This document shows positions 16,162 to 23,985 of a stretch of 30,952 nt of DNA, piece by piece. Origin of the DNA: an uncultured bacterium (GTDB lineage: Bacteria; Bacillota; Clostridia; Oscillospirales; Acutalibacteraceae); assembly GCA_905215855.1 (NCBI GenBank), contig CAJMRT010000024.1, positions 1 to 30,952 on the forward strand. Reading direction: 5' to 3'. The position numbers and the translations under genes are program-made. The first letter of the stretch is position 1. Each line of letters starts with the position of its first letter. The notes beneath the pieces are model-generated. The model worked only from the letters and a program-made list of their open reading frames with translations, had not been told where the DNA came from and did not search any database.

Positions 16162-17685
16162 CTATATTCTCGGAATCAACAGCATTTTCGGAGCGTCAAG
16201 TACCTGATTTTCAGGCGAATTTTCCGAAAGCAACAAATCAAGCCTTGTATTGTGAGATTTTGCAATATCCCAGAGCTTTTCTCCCTTATCGGCAAAATAT
16301 AGTGTAAGGGCACAATTTTCGGGAGGTATCGGTTTATCTTCAAAGACATTCACATTTTTTACGGCATTTACCCTGTTTTCCGAGAAAGCCGTCCCGCATA
16401 TTTTCAGCTCACAACGAATTTCAATCACATCATCTTCGGCAAGGCGGTAACTTATACTTGCAGTGCGTGCTCCTGAAATTTTTGCACAGTTACATTCATT
16501 ATTAGGAATGATATGTTCATAATCGGCTGAGCGTTCAATAAACACGGGAGTGTCTTCCTCGTTGAGAGCAAGTATACATATGTTAATTTTGCCTTTTACG
16601 ACCGTACCTCTGTCATCGTGAGATGATTCGGCTGTTATCTGGTCGGTAAAAATATCAAGAATTTTGGAAATTTTGCCGTCATCTACCTTCACGGACAACT
16701 TTTCCATATGGGATTCATTCAGCGGAACAACTTCTCCTGTAATTCTAAGCTGTTCAAATTCAGGCAAAGAAGAAAATTCCGTTGAATAAGCGTCGCAGAC
16801 AACCTCTTCTTCGTGGGTAATGTATCCCTCTTCTGTCACACAAAGCTTTACATCAAGGATAACGGACGGCTTTTCTGAAAGCATATCGTTTTTCAGTCTT
16901 ATATCATAGGACATAACATCGCAGGAAACGCAGTTGATTGTGTTTTCATCAATTCCGTCGCAGTCGATAATTTTATTGAACGGCAATAGATAGTCAAGTT
17001 TGCCCGTTTCACCGCTTTCAACATTCGTCAGATAAAGTAATTTAAGATTGAGTTCACCGTTGAGCATAAGTTTGCCTGTAACGGCTTTTGCATCGGTAAC
17101 TCCCACGCTTACATCACTGTGAAGAATTGACTCAATTTGCGGCTTTTCACCCACGGAAATTTCTTCACACACAGAAAACTGTTCCTGACAGAATGATTTC
17201 AAATCGGCACAGGTCACCGCCTTTTTAAATGTTTCAATGTTTTCGGGTGGTGTGAAAATGCTCGTCTGAATTTTGGAAAATACCTTTGCATACAGGGAAA
17301 AAGCTCCGTGCATTACAAGTCTGCGTGGACTTAATGCTCTGCAGTTTATGTATTCCGACTTGGTTTTTGTTATTATAACCGGATTATCCGGAGCATCTTT
17401 CACGGAAAAGCTCTGCGAAAAATTGACGCTTTGTTCGCAGCAGCGAACGCTTTTGTTTATGCTTTCCACATACATTACATTCACTGTACAGAATCCGTCA
17501 ATTTGAAGCTGCCCACCCGAAAGTGTTCTGCTCTGAATTTTTGGTGTAAGGGTGCATTTCAGAATTTTTTCAATATCCGGACAATAATCGGGCAGAGTAA
17601 GATCAACATCTGCAAGCTGTTCGGCAACCGTGTCAAGCACAACCGACGGTGTGCAAAACGAGCGGTTTTCCTGATTAAACTCCAT
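16162..17685 (-). CDS. sipL: SipL-type DUF3794/LysM protein, SpoIVA-interacting coat factor
   Basis: A 507-residue protein with repeated DUF3794 (SPOCS-like) modules over about residues 25-440 and a C-terminal LysM domain (about 461-507: YFADKGEKLWDIAKSHNTR and a closing KMLLIPRI). This is the architecture of Clostridioides difficile SipL, which binds SpoIVA through its LysM domain and tethers the coat to the forespore. Start is the ATG at 17685 behind AAAGGAGAG; an in-frame extension to 17796 has no such site and runs over a terminator hairpin. Immediately before spoIVA, supporting the partnership. A weak sigma-E-like pair (TAATATT, 14 bases, AATATATT) lies upstream but I do not rely on it. 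Confidence 0.88.
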   Translation of the reverse strand: MEFNQENRSFCTPSVVLDTVAEQLADVDLTLPDYCPDIEKILKCTLTPKIQSRTLSGGQLQIDGFCTVNVMYVESINKSVRCCEQSVNFSQSFSVKDAPDNPVIITKTKSEYINCRALSPRRLVMHGAFSLYAKVFSKIQTSIFTPPENIETFKKAVTCADLKSFCQEQFSVCEEISVGEKPQIESILHSDVSVGVTDAKAVTGKLMLNGELNLKLLYLTNVESGETGKLDYLLPFNKIIDCDGIDENTINCVSCDVMSYDIRLKNDMLSEKPSVILDVKLCVTEEGYITHEEEVVCDAYSTEFSSLPEFEQLRITGEVVPLNESHMEKLSVKVDDGKISKILDIFTDQITAESSHDDRGTVVKGKINICILALNEEDTPVFIERSADYEHIIPNNECNCAKISGARTASISYRLAEDDVIEIRCELKICGTAFSENRVNAVKNVNVFEDKPIPPENCALTLYFADKGEKLWDIAKSHNTRLDLLLSENSPENQVLDAPKMLLIPRI

Positions 17686-17782
17686 ATTTTTCTCTCCTTT
17701 ATGTTTTATAGTTAAATATATTGCATACGGATGAAAAATATTACACCGACACACATAAATATTCCGCAAAAAAGCACGCAAA

Positions 17783-17810
17783 AATGCCCCTCGCAAAAGC
17801 GAAAGGCATT
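17783..17810 (-). terminator. Terminator after spoVM
   Basis: AATGCC and TCGC (17783-17794) pair with GCGA and GGCATT (17799-17810) around an AAAA loop. The two middle positions are G-U wobbles on the minus-strand RNA but C-A mismatches on the plus strand, so the element suits minus-strand transcripts, ending in ATTTTTGCG. It separates the spoVM unit from sipL-spoIVA. Confidence 0.65.
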
Positions 17811-17862
17811 TTCTTTAATACTAAACAGTCAATACCGTCTTAAATTATCGTAATTCGGCAAA

Positions 17863-17924
17863 AGGTGCTATGAACAGGCACTACGGCGGCAACTGTTTAC
17901 CTGCCGACCAAACCGGCAGCACTT
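17863..17924 (+). other. Unexplained foldable element between spoVM and sipL
   Basis: The stretch can fold as a closing stem (17863-17869 with 17918-17924) enclosing two hairpins: 17871-17877 with 17893-17899 and 17901-17906 with 17914-17919. The last hairpin overlaps the closing stem by two bases, so they compete or shorten each other. Two of the pairs are G-U on the plus strand but A-C on the minus strand, which hints at a plus-strand RNA. I do not recognise an RNA family, promoter or terminator for it. An 18-codon reading frame (17871-17927) also lies here. The rest of 17686-17957 shows nothing else apart from the terminator. Confidence 0.3.
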
Positions 17925-17957
17925 GAAAATGTTGTGTTTGCTTTCACCGATTTATTT

Positions 17958-18035
17958 TCACCCTTTTTTAATTCCGTAAATTTTTCTTAAAATTGCCGAT
18001 ATGAATTTTGGTTTCTCAATAAGTACAACTTTCAT
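17958..18035 (-). CDS. spoVM: SpoVM, 25-residue amphipathic coat-anchoring peptide
   Basis: A 25-codon gene, ATG at 18035, TGA at 17958-17960, with a near-perfect GGAGGTAA site. The peptide begins MKVVLIEKPKF and continues to an Ile-Leu-Arg-Lys core and GIKKG at the end. It matches the plan of Bacillus subtilis SpoVM (26 residues, MKFYTIKLPKF start): Met-Lys, Ile6, the key Pro9, Lys10, Phe11, Arg17, Gly21 and a basic tail line up without gaps. SpoVM inserts as an amphipathic helix into the convex forespore outer membrane and recruits SpoIVA; Pro9 is needed for that localisation. Its position upstream of sipL and spoIVA supports the call. It is too short for most gene finders. Confidence 0.9.
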   Translation of the reverse strand: MKVVLIEKPKFISAILRKIYGIKKG

Positions 18036-18038
18036 AAT

Positions 18039-18182
18039 TTACCTCCGAACACAACAAATACTGACAACTACGAGTGCGCCTGCCGCAATGACGAGTACCC
18101 ATTCACTCGGCAGAAGTGATGCACACAGCAGTCCCAGTCCAAAGCATACTGCAGATTTTATTCTCTGTGTGTAGCAATTCAC
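18039..18182 (-). CDS. 47-residue two-segment membrane peptide coupled to spoVM
   Basis: A 47-codon frame with a GTG start at 18182 and TAA at 18039-18041. The frame is closed by a TAG twelve bases before the start, and GGGTGAT is the ribosome binding site. The product has a short basic N-terminus with Gln6-Arg7 and Lys9, a hydrophobic segment (about 11-24), a turn with PSEW (25-28), a second hydrophobic segment (about 29-45) and an Arg-Arg end. Four cysteines are present, two adjacent near the C-terminus. Its last codons CGG AGG are the ribosome binding site of spoVM, and only three bases part the stop from the spoVM ATG, so the two should be translationally coupled. Family not recognised. 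The alternative is that it is non-coding leader sequence. Confidence 0.6.
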   Translation of the reverse strand: MNCYTQRIKSAVCFGLGLLCASLLPSEWVLVIAAGALVVVSICCVRR

Positions 18183-18234
18183 TGTATCACCCTATATCAG
18201 AATATACACAAAATCAAATTATGTGCAAAAGCGG

Positions 18235-18263
18235 TTGAATTATTTTTAAAATTGATATAAGAT
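18235..18263 (+). promoter_or_regulatory. Sigma-A promoter of the pseudouridine synthase gene
   Basis: TTGAAT (18235-18240), 17 bases, TAAGAT (18258-18263). It leaves a leader of about 30 bases before the ATG at 18300, with ACGGAGAA as ribosome binding site. Confidence 0.55.
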
Positions 18264-18299
18264 AAACTAAGAAAACAATTACGGAGAATTTTACAGACT

Positions 18300-19265
18300 A
18301 TGAGAACACTTGAAATAAAAAAGAATGACGCAAATCAGCGGCTGGATAAATTTTTACAGAAAAGATTCAAAACTCTTCCAAAGTCGCTTATGTACAAATA
18401 TATAAGAAAAAAGTGTATTAAGGTAAATGGCAAAAAGTGCGATATTCAGACTATGCTCAAAGGGGGCGATGTGCTTACCTTTTATATTAAGGACGAATTT
18501 TTTGAGGCATCGGAGCAAAAAAGCTATGAGTTCATGAAAGCACCGAAAACCTTTGACATTGTTTATGAGGATGAAAACCTTATACTTATAGATAAAAAGC
18601 CGGGTATAATTGTTCATCCCGACAAGAATTATCACTTTGATTCACTTGTTGCAAGAGTTCAGCACTACCTGTATGACAAAGGTGAATATAATCCCGATGA
18701 AGAAAAAGCATTCGCGCCTGCACTTGTAAACAGAAGCGACAGAAACACGGGCGGAATTGTGATTGCGGCTAAAAATGCCGACAGCCTGAGAATTTTAAAT
18801 GCAAAAATGAAAACAAGAGAGCTTGAAAAATACTATCTCTGCCTTTTGTACGGAAAGCCGAAAAGGGACAGCGACACACTTCACGGTTATATGACCAAGA
18901 ATGAAAGTAAAAACAAGGTTACCGTTTTCAAAAATGAGGTTGAGGGTTCAAAAGAAATCAAGACAAAATATGAAATTCTTGACTTCAACGGCAAATTTAG
19001 CCTTGCCGAAGTTGAACTTTTAACAGGTAGAACTCATCAGATAAGAGCACATATGGCATCAATCGGACATCCGCTTGTGGGCGATACAAAATACGGCAAA
19101 GGCAAAAAAGCACCCGACAGAATTAAGTATCAGGCGCTATACAGCTATAAGCTGAAATTCAATTTTGAAACCGATGCAGGTATTCTTAATTACCTCAACG
19201 GCAAAGAATTTGAGGTAAACGATGTATGGTTTGCAAAAAACAGAAAGATAAATTCAGATAGATAA
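18300..19265 (+). CDS. RluA/RluD-family ribosomal pseudouridine synthase
   Basis: A 321-residue protein with an N-terminal S4 RNA-binding domain (about 1-65, with RLDKFLQKRF) and a catalytic domain. The catalytic Asp is Asp147 in NRSDRNTGG; most relatives read HRLDxxTSG here, so the His and Leu are replaced while the Asp, Arg and Gly remain. The RTHQIRAHMASIGHPLVGD segment is fully canonical. It likely isomerises one or more uridines in 23S rRNA or another RNA to pseudouridine; the target cannot be told. The only gene here on the plus strand within a minus-strand block, with its own promoter and terminator. Confidence 0.9.
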   Translation: MRTLEIKKNDANQRLDKFLQKRFKTLPKSLMYKYIRKKCIKVNGKKCDIQTMLKGGDVLTFYIKDEFFEASEQKSYEFMKAPKTFDIVYEDENLILIDKKPGIIVHPDKNYHFDSLVARVQHYLYDKGEYNPDEEKAFAPALVNRSDRNTGGIVIAAKNADSLRILNAKMKTRELEKYYLCLLYGKPKRDSDTLHGYMTKNESKNKVTVFKNEVEGSKEIKTKYEILDFNGKFSLAEVELLTGRTHQIRAHMASIGHPLVGDTKYGKGKKAPDRIKYQALYSYKLKFNFETDAGILNYLNGKEFEVNDVWFAKNRKINSDR

Positions 19266-19287
19266 AGACGGTCAATAACCGTCTTTT
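19265..19287 (+). terminator. Terminator of the pseudouridine synthase gene
   Basis: AAGACGGT (19265-19272) and ACCGTCTT (19278-19285) form an 8-bp stem followed by TTT. A second small hairpin (TTTGC/GCAAA type) follows directly, and could serve the convergent gene ending at 19314. Confidence 0.75.
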
Positions 19288-19313
19288 GCTTTGCAAAAGC
19301 AAAAATATTATTC

Positions 19314-20144
19314 TTATTTTATACACATAAATGCACTCATTGTGCCTCTGTGACCTTTGGTGGCACGGTGACTCCATAAGAGGTCGCTGTTGCAGTTGGT
19401 GCAGACATCCGAAACTGTTATGTTTTCATTCTTTACACCTGAAGCAGTAAGAATTTGACGGTTGGTTTCGAGGAGATCGACCATATATTTTCCGTTTCCT
19501 TTTTCAAAAACGAACTTTGAGCTGTCAAGGTCTGCAAGATTCAGAAAATGTTCTGCACATGGATAGTCAACCTCATAGCAACAAACTGAAATTGCGGGAC
19601 CGATTGCGGCTTTGATGTCAGCCGGATTTGTGCCGTAAAGCTCAGTCATTTTCTCAACAACCTTTTCCCCTATTCTGCCGACAGTTCCCCTCCAGCCGGC
19701 ATGGGCAAGCCCGATTGCCTTATTCTTTGTATCGACAAAAAACAGCGGTGTGCAGTCGGCATAGTAGGTTACGAGAGTTACTCCTTTTTCATTTGTAATC
19801 AAGGCGTCAACGCTCTCCATATCACGGGGCTTGTAGATGCCTATGCCCTTTTCGGCAGATGTTACCGCTCTTACAACCGTGTGGTGATCCTGTGCCGAGG
19901 CTACAAGACTTTCATAGTCAATGCCTGCACTTTTGCAGAATCTTTTGTAATTTTCGGTTACATTGTCGGGATTGTCGCCTCTGTTGAATGCCATATTCAT
20001 TGATGTAAATTCACCCGTTGACACACCGCCAAGTCGGGTTGTAAATGCGTGATTGATAAAATTTATTTCTGACAAAGAATTATATGTAAGATACGGTACT
20101 GTATCAATGTTGTTGAGTTTCATTGTTTTTGAAGAAAATTTCAT
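19314..20144 (-). CDS. pgeF: PgeF/YfiH-family (laccase-domain) protein
   Basis: A 276-residue protein of the Cu-oxidase_4 family, formerly called polyphenol oxidase. Metal-site motifs are visible: AFTTRLGGVSTGEF near the N-terminus, TYYADCTPLFF, GLAHAGWRGTVGRI and the closing CTNCNSDLLWSHRATKGHRGTMSAF. Members have been assigned purine nucleoside phosphorylase/adenosine deaminase activity and, in Escherichia coli, peptidoglycan precursor editing. I start at the ATG at 20144 behind AAAGGAA; a frame extension to 20183 adds 13 residues lacking a better site. Stand-alone gene. Confidence 0.9.
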   Translation of the reverse strand: MKFSSKTMKLNNIDTVPYLTYNSLSEINFINHAFTTRLGGVSTGEFTSMNMAFNRGDNPDNVTENYKRFCKSAGIDYESLVASAQDHHTVVRAVTSAEKGIGIYKPRDMESVDALITNEKGVTLVTYYADCTPLFFVDTKNKAIGLAHAGWRGTVGRIGEKVVEKMTELYGTNPADIKAAIGPAISVCCYEVDYPCAEHFLNLADLDSSKFVFEKGNGKYMVDLLETNRQILTASGVKNENITVSDVCTNCNSDLLWSHRATKGHRGTMSAFMCIK

Positions 20145-20193
20145 AAGCGTTCCTTTCTGATTTTCATAAATAAAATCCGACAAAATATTATGC

Positions 20194-20222
20194 TTGAAAC
20201 ATAATCAAGTTAATGCTATACT
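20194..20222 (+). promoter_or_regulatory. Sigma-A promoter of the four-cysteine small protein gene
   Basis: TTGAAA (20194-20199), 17 bases, TATACT (20217-20222), about 23 bases before the ATG at 20246. The leader is therefore short. Confidence 0.7.
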
Positions 20223-20245
20223 ATATACATTCAGAGGTGTTGATT

Positions 20246-20452
20246 ATGAAAAAAAGTTTGTTTGGCAAGAATATTCCTGTCAACTGTTCATATTGTGAAT
20301 ACAGCGGAATTGAAAACGATATTATGTTCTGCAAAAGATCTAAGCAGGTCAAGAACGGAAAATGCAGATCATTTAAGTATGACCCGTTATTGCGTATGCC
20401 GAATGTCACGGTTTTTAAAACAGATTTTTCGGCTAAGGATTTTAAACTTTAA
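20246..20452 (+). CDS. Small four-cysteine (zinc-ribbon-like) protein
   Basis: A 68-residue basic protein, start at the ATG at 20246 after GAGGTG. Cys14, Cys17, Cys29 and Cys40 give a CxxC-x11-C-x10-C pattern that could bind zinc or a metal cluster. There is no signal peptide or membrane segment. It has a sigma-A promoter and a bidirectional terminator, so it is expressed alone, divergent from pgeF. Short proteins of this layout are common in Clostridia but I know of no function. Confidence 0.7.
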   Translation: MKKSLFGKNIPVNCSYCEYSGIENDIMFCKRSKQVKNGKCRSFKYDPLLRMPNVTVFKTDFSAKDFKL

Positions 20453-20530
20453 CCTGCGGTATTTTTATTATACAGGAATGAATTATAATAATATTCCTTT
20501 TTAGAATTAAATTAAATATCAGAATAAAGA

Positions 20531-20560
20531 AAAAGCTTTACCGTTTTTGGTAAAGCTTTT
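20531..20560. terminator. Bidirectional terminator
   Basis: AAAAGCTTTACC (20531-20542) and its exact complement (20549-20560) form a 12-bp stem with a 6-base loop, with A/T flanks on both sides. It lies between the convergent small-protein and pyrophosphatase genes and serves both, with the better U-tract (TCTTTATT) on the minus strand. Confidence 0.88.
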
Positions 20561-20581
20561 AGTTTTGCGGTCTTTATAAAT

Positions 20582-21118
20582 TTACGCCATCTGAAAATCA
20601 CGAATATAGCTTGTGATAGCCTTTTCAATGATTTCTTTAGCCTTGTCAACACCGTCGGTTTCGGTTACCGAAGTAACCTTGTCAGCCTCAAGGGTCTTGT
20701 AAACCTGGAAAAAGTGCTGAATTTCTTCAAAATAATGTTTTGGAAGTTCGCTGATGTCGCTGTAGCAGTTGTAGTTGGGATCGTTTACGGGAACTGCGAT
20801 AATTTTTTCGTCACAGCTATCATTATCAACCATATTGAGAACACCGATTGGCTTGCATTCAACGAGTGTCATCGGCTGAATTGTTTCACTGCACAAAACA
20901 AGAACATCAAGCGGATCGCCGTCATCTGCAAAGGTTCTCGGAATAAAGCCGTAGTTTGCAGGATAGTGAGTTGATGTAAAAAGCACACGGTCAAGCTTGA
21001 GCATACCTGTTTCTTTGTCAAGCTCATATTTGTTTTTGCCGCCCTTTGAAATTTCGATTACGGCATAAAACTTGTCTTTTGTAATTCTCTTTGGAGAAAT
21101 GTCGTGCCAAATGTTCAT
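20582..21118 (-). CDS. ppa: Family I inorganic pyrophosphatase
   Basis: A 178-residue soluble enzyme. The Mg2+-binding signature DDGDPLDVLVL is present, as are YPANYGFIP and the DPNYNCYSDI segment of the active site. It hydrolyses pyrophosphate to phosphate in the cytoplasm and so drives biosynthetic reactions. I start at the ATG at 21118; a GTG twelve bases upstream is in frame but overlaps the ribosome binding site AAGGGTG. Single gene with a near-ideal promoter. Confidence 0.95.
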   Translation of the reverse strand: MNIWHDISPKRITKDKFYAVIEISKGGKNKYELDKETGMLKLDRVLFTSTHYPANYGFIPRTFADDGDPLDVLVLCSETIQPMTLVECKPIGVLNMVDNDSCDEKIIAVPVNDPNYNCYSDISELPKHYFEEIQHFFQVYKTLEADKVTSVTETDGVDKAKEIIEKAITSYIRDFQMA

Positions 21119-21191
21119 AATTTCTGTCACCCTTCTTAATCTTATTTTTGTATATCCTGTAATACCCTGCGAAACATTATGTTATGATTTA

Positions 21192-21220
21192 ATTATAAGA
21201 AACCTGTCAAACTTTGTCAA
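21192..21220 (-). promoter_or_regulatory. Sigma-A promoter of ppa
   Basis: Minus-strand TTGACA (21215-21220), 17 bases, TATAAT (21192-21197): both boxes match the consensus fully. The leader would be about 65 bases. Confidence 0.88.
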
Positions 21221-21264
21221 GGAATTTTTGTAATTTCAGTCAAAATAATTCAAAATAAATAATT

Positions 21265-21297
21265 TTCGGTCATAATTATTCAAAGATTATGACCGAA
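21265..21297 (-). terminator. Terminator of the P-type ATPase gene
   Basis: TTCGGTCATAAT (21265-21276) and its exact complement (21286-21297) form a 12-bp stem, followed on the minus strand by AATTATTTATTTTG. It starts 13 bases after the stop codon of the ATPase. Confidence 0.75.
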
Positions 21298-21309
21298 TTT
21301 GATTATTTA

Positions 21310-23907
21310 TTACTTTCTCACATTTTCAACAATGACTTTTACAAACTGAATTATAAATGTCGGGATGAATGCGAGGAGGGCTATAAAGCCTGCCTGTGCG
21401 CCTGTGAGTGCGGTAACGCTGAAAAGCGGCTGCATAAACGGAACAAACAATACAAATGCGAGCAGGAATGTTCCGATAAAGAAAGCGCCTATGCTTGCCG
21501 TGTTTGAAAAAAGTCCGAGTTTAAAGATTGAATGTGTACTTCTGCAATTAAAGCCGTGGAACAGTCTTGCAAGCGTGAGTGTTGCAAACGCCATTGTGCT
21601 TGCAACGGCAGGACTTGTCTGAAGTCCGATGTAGAATGAAATGAGCGTTACAACGGCAATCAAAGCGCCCTGTCCGAGCATAAGAGCAGAAAAGCTTTTT
21701 GTAAGGATTCCCTGTTTCGGATCACGGGGTTTTTGTCTGAGCAAGTCTTTTTCGGGCTTCTCCATACCGATTGCAATTGCGGGAAGTGAGTCTGTAAGAA
21801 GGTTAATAAACAGAAGGTGAACCGCCTCAAACGGTACGGGCAGAGCCATAATTGAACAGAACAACACGGCAAAAATGCCTGCCATATTACCCGAAAGCAG
21901 GAAAAGAATTGCATTTTTAATGTTGCGGTAAACATTTCGGCCGTTTGCAACCGCCTTGATAATTGTAGCAAAGTTATCATCCTGAAGAATCATAGATGCG
22001 GCGTCTTTTGAAACTTCGGTGCCTGTGATTCCCATTGCAACACCAATATCAGCTTTTTTGAGAGCGGGTGCATCGTTTACACCGTCACCTGTCATGGAAA
22101 CAATGTTGCCTTTTCTTTGCCAAGCCTCAACGATTCTGATTTTGTTTTCGGGAGAAACTCGTGCATAAACAGAAATTTTCTCAATTTTTTCGTCAAGCTC
22201 CTTATCGCTCATTGCGTCAAGCTCAAGACCTGTAACTGCGATGTCGCCGTCATTGAAAATACCAATCTGCTTTGCAATTGCACTTGCTGTGATTTTGTGG
22301 TCGCCCGTAATCATAACAGGCTTGATTCCTGCACGGATTGCATCGGCAACAGCCTGTTTTGACTCCTCTCTCGGAGGATCTATCATTGAAACAAGTCCGA
22401 TGAATGTATAATCCTTCTCTGTGTCAACCGTGAGAGCCTCATCAGATTCCTTGTATGCAAAGGTGAGAACACGGAGTCCCTGTTCGGAATATTCACGGTT
22501 AACTCTTGAAATCTCAGCCTTATCTTCATCTGTAATCGGACGAATACCGTCTTTTGTTGCGATACTTACACAACGGTCAAGAATTGAATCAAGCGCACCC
22601 TTTGTGAGAATATGATTTACACCGTGCATTTTGTACTTTGTGCTCATCATCTTTCTGTCGGAATCAAACGGAACTTCCTCAACCCTTGTAAGAACATCCC
22701 TAAGCACATTTTCGTCAAGTCCGATATGCTGAAAGGTTTCAAGCAAAGCGTACTCGGTCGGATCACCTATTCCCTTTCCGTCAACGATACTCGAATCGTT
22801 GTTTAGAACCATATCATAGAGAAGGTGGCGGTGGCTTTCAATATTGAGGTCAAGCTGATTCTCAAGAATACTTTCGCCGTTCACATAGATTTTCTGAACA
22901 GTCATTTTATTCTGTGTGAGCGTACCCGTCTTATCGGAGCAGATTACAGACACACAACCGAGGCTTTCAACAGCTTTCAAATCCTTGATAATGGCATTTT
23001 CCTTTGCCATTTTCTGAGTACCCATTGCCTGAACAATTGTAACGATTGAGCCGAGTGCCTCAGGAATTGCAGCAACTGCAAGAGCTACGGCAAACATAAG
23101 TGAGTCCAGAACCGTCATTCCGTTGAACATACTGAGTCCGAAAACCACTACGCAGATTGCCATAATTATAACAGCAAGTCGGCTTGAGAATTTGTCAAGG
23201 CTGAGTTGGAGCGGAGTTTTCTTGCTCTTAGCCTGATTCATAAGTGTAGCAATTTTACCGATTTCTGTGTTCATGCCTGTTTCCGTAACAACAACAATTG
23301 CTCTGCCGTATGTTACAAGGCTGCCCGAAAAAACCATATTTGTGCGGTCTGCAAGCGGAACCTCCCTGTCAATCACATCGGCACTTTTATCAATATTAGT
23401 TGATTCACCGGTGAGTGAACTCTCGTTTACCTGCAAAGAATAATTATTGATTATTCTTCCGTCTGCAACAACAAGGTCACCTGCTTCAAGCACAACAATG
23501 TCACCGGGGACAATGTTTTCGGAGTCAATTTCAATTTTTCTTCCGTCACGAATTACCTTTGCCGATGGTGACGAAAGCGATTTAAGGCTTTCAAGCGACT
23601 TTTCAGCCTTGACATGCTGAACCGTGCCGAGAATAGCGTTGAGTGTGATTACCGCAAAAATTACGATTGTGCTTTCAACACTTCCCGAAAACATTGAAAC
23701 GATTGCCGCAATTATAAGGATTATTACCATAAGGTCGGCAAACTGACTTAAAAACACCTGAAAAACAGATTTCTTTTTGCTCTCTTCAAGCACATTTTTT
23801 CCATGTTTTTCAAGAATCTCGTCAGCCTGCTGCGACGAAAGTCCTTCACTTGTGACACCGAGGTTGTCGAGAGTTTCGCTCTCGTTCAACTGATACCAGT
23901 TTTTCAT
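21310..23907 (-). CDS. P-type cation ATPase (P2A/PacL-like), probable Mn2+ exporter
   Basis: An 865-residue P2-type ATPase. TGES (166-169) is the dephosphorylation loop, Asp325 in DKTGTLT is the phosphorylated residue, and TGDGVNDAPALK is the hinge. Helix 4 reads AIPEAL (281-286) where calcium pumps have a PEGLP-type motif, keeping the ligand Glu; helix 6 reads NLLTDSLPAIAIG, keeping the Asn and Asp ligands. By sequence alone this would be called a calcium pump. A manganese riboswitch precedes it, so export of excess Mn2+ (perhaps with Ca2+) is the likelier job. The start at 23907 follows GGAGGAG. Single-gene transcription unit. Confidence 0.93.
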   Translation of the reverse strand: MKNWYQLNESETLDNLGVTSEGLSSQQADEILEKHGKNVLEESKKKSVFQVFLSQFADLMVIILIIAAIVSMFSGSVESTIVIFAVITLNAILGTVQHVKAEKSLESLKSLSSPSAKVIRDGRKIEIDSENIVPGDIVVLEAGDLVVADGRIINNYSLQVNESSLTGESTNIDKSADVIDREVPLADRTNMVFSGSLVTYGRAIVVVTETGMNTEIGKIATLMNQAKSKKTPLQLSLDKFSSRLAVIIMAICVVVFGLSMFNGMTVLDSLMFAVALAVAAIPEALGSIVTIVQAMGTQKMAKENAIIKDLKAVESLGCVSVICSDKTGTLTQNKMTVQKIYVNGESILENQLDLNIESHRHLLYDMVLNNDSSIVDGKGIGDPTEYALLETFQHIGLDENVLRDVLTRVEEVPFDSDRKMMSTKYKMHGVNHILTKGALDSILDRCVSIATKDGIRPITDEDKAEISRVNREYSEQGLRVLTFAYKESDEALTVDTEKDYTFIGLVSMIDPPREESKQAVADAIRAGIKPVMITGDHKITASAIAKQIGIFNDGDIAVTGLELDAMSDKELDEKIEKISVYARVSPENKIRIVEAWQRKGNIVSMTGDGVNDAPALKKADIGVAMGITGTEVSKDAASMILQDDNFATIIKAVANGRNVYRNIKNAILFLLSGNMAGIFAVLFCSIMALPVPFEAVHLLFINLLTDSLPAIAIGMEKPEKDLLRQKPRDPKQGILTKSFSALMLGQGALIAVVTLISFYIGLQTSPAVASTMAFATLTLARLFHGFNCRSTHSIFKLGLFSNTASIGAFFIGTFLLAFVLFVPFMQPLFSVTALTGAQAGFIALLAFIPTFIIQFVKVIVENVRK

Positions 23908-23985
23908 AATTTTCTCCTCCGTTCGGGTAGGCAGAAAGCAGATTTTTGAATTATTTAATCTGAATCAATCTGAAATATGATAAAT

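Noticed and set aside
15718..16302. Long plus-strand reading frame (194 codons) opposite spoIVA and sipL
   Set aside because: It lies antisense to two well-supported genes, has no ribosome binding site and no recognisable protein pattern.
17686..17796. N-terminal extension of the SipL-type protein
   Set aside because: The added 37 residues run across the spoVM terminator, lack a ribosome binding site, and the internal ATG has AAAGGAGAG upstream.
17871..17927. 18-codon plus-strand frame after AAAGGTG
   Set aside because: Too short to judge, unlike any peptide family I know, and better explained as part of the foldable element.
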